From Nitrospirota bacterium (GTDB lineage: Bacteria > Nitrospirota > UBA9217), in NCBI GenBank assembly GCA_017885365.1, contig JAFNGD010000312.1:1-5720 (forward strand): DNA of 5,720 nucleotides. Direction: 5' to 3'. A program made the position numbers and the translations under genes. This document shows positions 5,223 through 5,720 of this stretch, in pieces (position 1 is the stretch's first letter; every line of letters starts with the position of its first letter). The notes beneath the pieces were generated by a model. That model saw only the letters and a program-made list of their open reading frames with translations, did not search any database and was not told where the DNA came from.

Positions 5223-5720
5223 TCAGGATGCCCTGCGTCCTGCCCGCGTTCGTCTATCCCGAAGGACCCTCTGCTCCGGCCCCTGGTAGTTCGGATCATG
5301 GCGCCTTCGCCGGTTCTGCGCTGTTCTGCGGTCGGACCTCTTCCTCCGCTCGATCCCGACCTGTTCGAGCAGATAATCCACCATTTCGTGTCTTTTTTCC
5401 AGGACGAGCGCGTTGACCGTCGTGTCGACAGCGGACCGGTATGGTTTCAGCTCCCGGGGTATGTCCGCCACGAGCGCGGCCAGGGCCTCCTCGATCCTCC
5501 GGAAGAGCTCCATGCTTGCGTGTCCCCTGCCGCCCTTCACGCCTTCCGCTCCGGCCAGGAGCATGCCAAGTTCGTTCGCAACGACCTGCGCCCGCTCATG
5601 GACCGCTTCATACATGCGCGACAGGTGGTGCAGGTCGTCCCGGATCAGGCTTGACAGTTTGTTCGTCAGCCGGTCGACCGCGCGCTTTGCCTTTGCTTGG
5701 TCCTCGATGGTGAGCTGCCG
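5223..5720 (-). CDS. Helical protein with Arg-rich C-terminal tail, unknown function (5' partial)
   Basis: The frame is open from the right edge to a TGA at 5225-5223, giving 165 visible residues; the N-terminus is outside the window. An ATG exists at 5615, but no Shine-Dalgarno precedes it and the 35 codons before it read as good helix (RQLTIEDQAKAKRAVDRLT...), so the true start is probably off the edge. The visible part is mostly long, charged alpha-helix, possibly coiled coil (LSRMYEAVHERAQVVANELGMLL; LFRRIEEALAALVADI; TTVNALVLEKRHEMVDYLLEQVG). From about 5350 to the stop it becomes an Arg-rich tail with RRKRSDRRT, NRRRRHDPNY, GPEQRVLRDRR and RAGRR, a style of tail seen on some signalling or PilZ-associated proteins. 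No catalytic motif or membrane segment is visible. I do not recognise the family. Confidence 0.8.
   Translation of the reverse strand, partial: RQLTIEDQAKAKRAVDRLTNKLSSLIRDDLHHLSRMYEAVHERAQVVANELGMLLAGAEGVKGGRGHASMELFRRIEEALAALVADIPRELKPYRSAVDTTVNALVLEKRHEMVDYLLEQVGIERRKRSDRRTAQNRRRRHDPNYQGPEQRVLRDRRTRAGRRAS

Overview
The window reads as chromosomal DNA of a moderately GC-rich Gram-negative bacterium. Long coding stretches favour G/C-ending codons. The DUF2934 protein, the flavoredoxin-like flavin reductase and the Arg-rich 'GPE(Q/R)RV' protein tail are of kinds I associate with Desulfobacterota/Nitrospirota-type genomes. That placement is an inference; no taxonomic marker is present.

Left part (1-1974, + strand): the 3' end of an OmpR/PhoB-family response regulator is followed, 4 bases after its stop, by a complete PhoR-type membrane sensor histidine kinase. 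They form a standard two-component operon, and the left edge of the window cuts the regulator.

Middle-left (1975-2849, - strand): two small genes with good ribosome binding sites run leftward. The first is a 135-residue protein of a conserved family starting 'GLWIDHRKA', with an eRF1-domain-3-like C-terminus. The second is a 76-residue DUF2934 protein. Beyond them, between the DUF2934 stop and the kinase stop, lies a decayed copy of the beginning of the 135-residue gene (about 2047-2126), without a start codon.

Middle (2850-3581): about 730 bases with no convincing gene. They hold several short inverted repeats and one good + strand intrinsic-terminator shape (3333-3364) with no gene in front of it.

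Middle-right (3582-4625): a small cupin gene (- strand), then about 700 bases holding two inverted copies of an octamer-periodic repeat (3948-3999 and 4537-4599). Between the copies lie a frameshifted gene remnant (about 4030-4174, - strand) and a consensus-like leftward promoter (4422-4448).

Right part (4626-5720, - strand): a flavoredoxin-like flavin reductase family gene. It is preceded by the 3' part of a helical, Arg-tailed protein of unknown function that runs off the right edge.

The best-supported unusual signals are the paired octamer repeats, the truncated duplicate of the small-protein gene, the frameshifted remnant with its promoter, and the orphan terminator. I did not find a clearly new multi-gene system. 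Most of the window is ordinary regulation genes plus an eroded accessory stretch.
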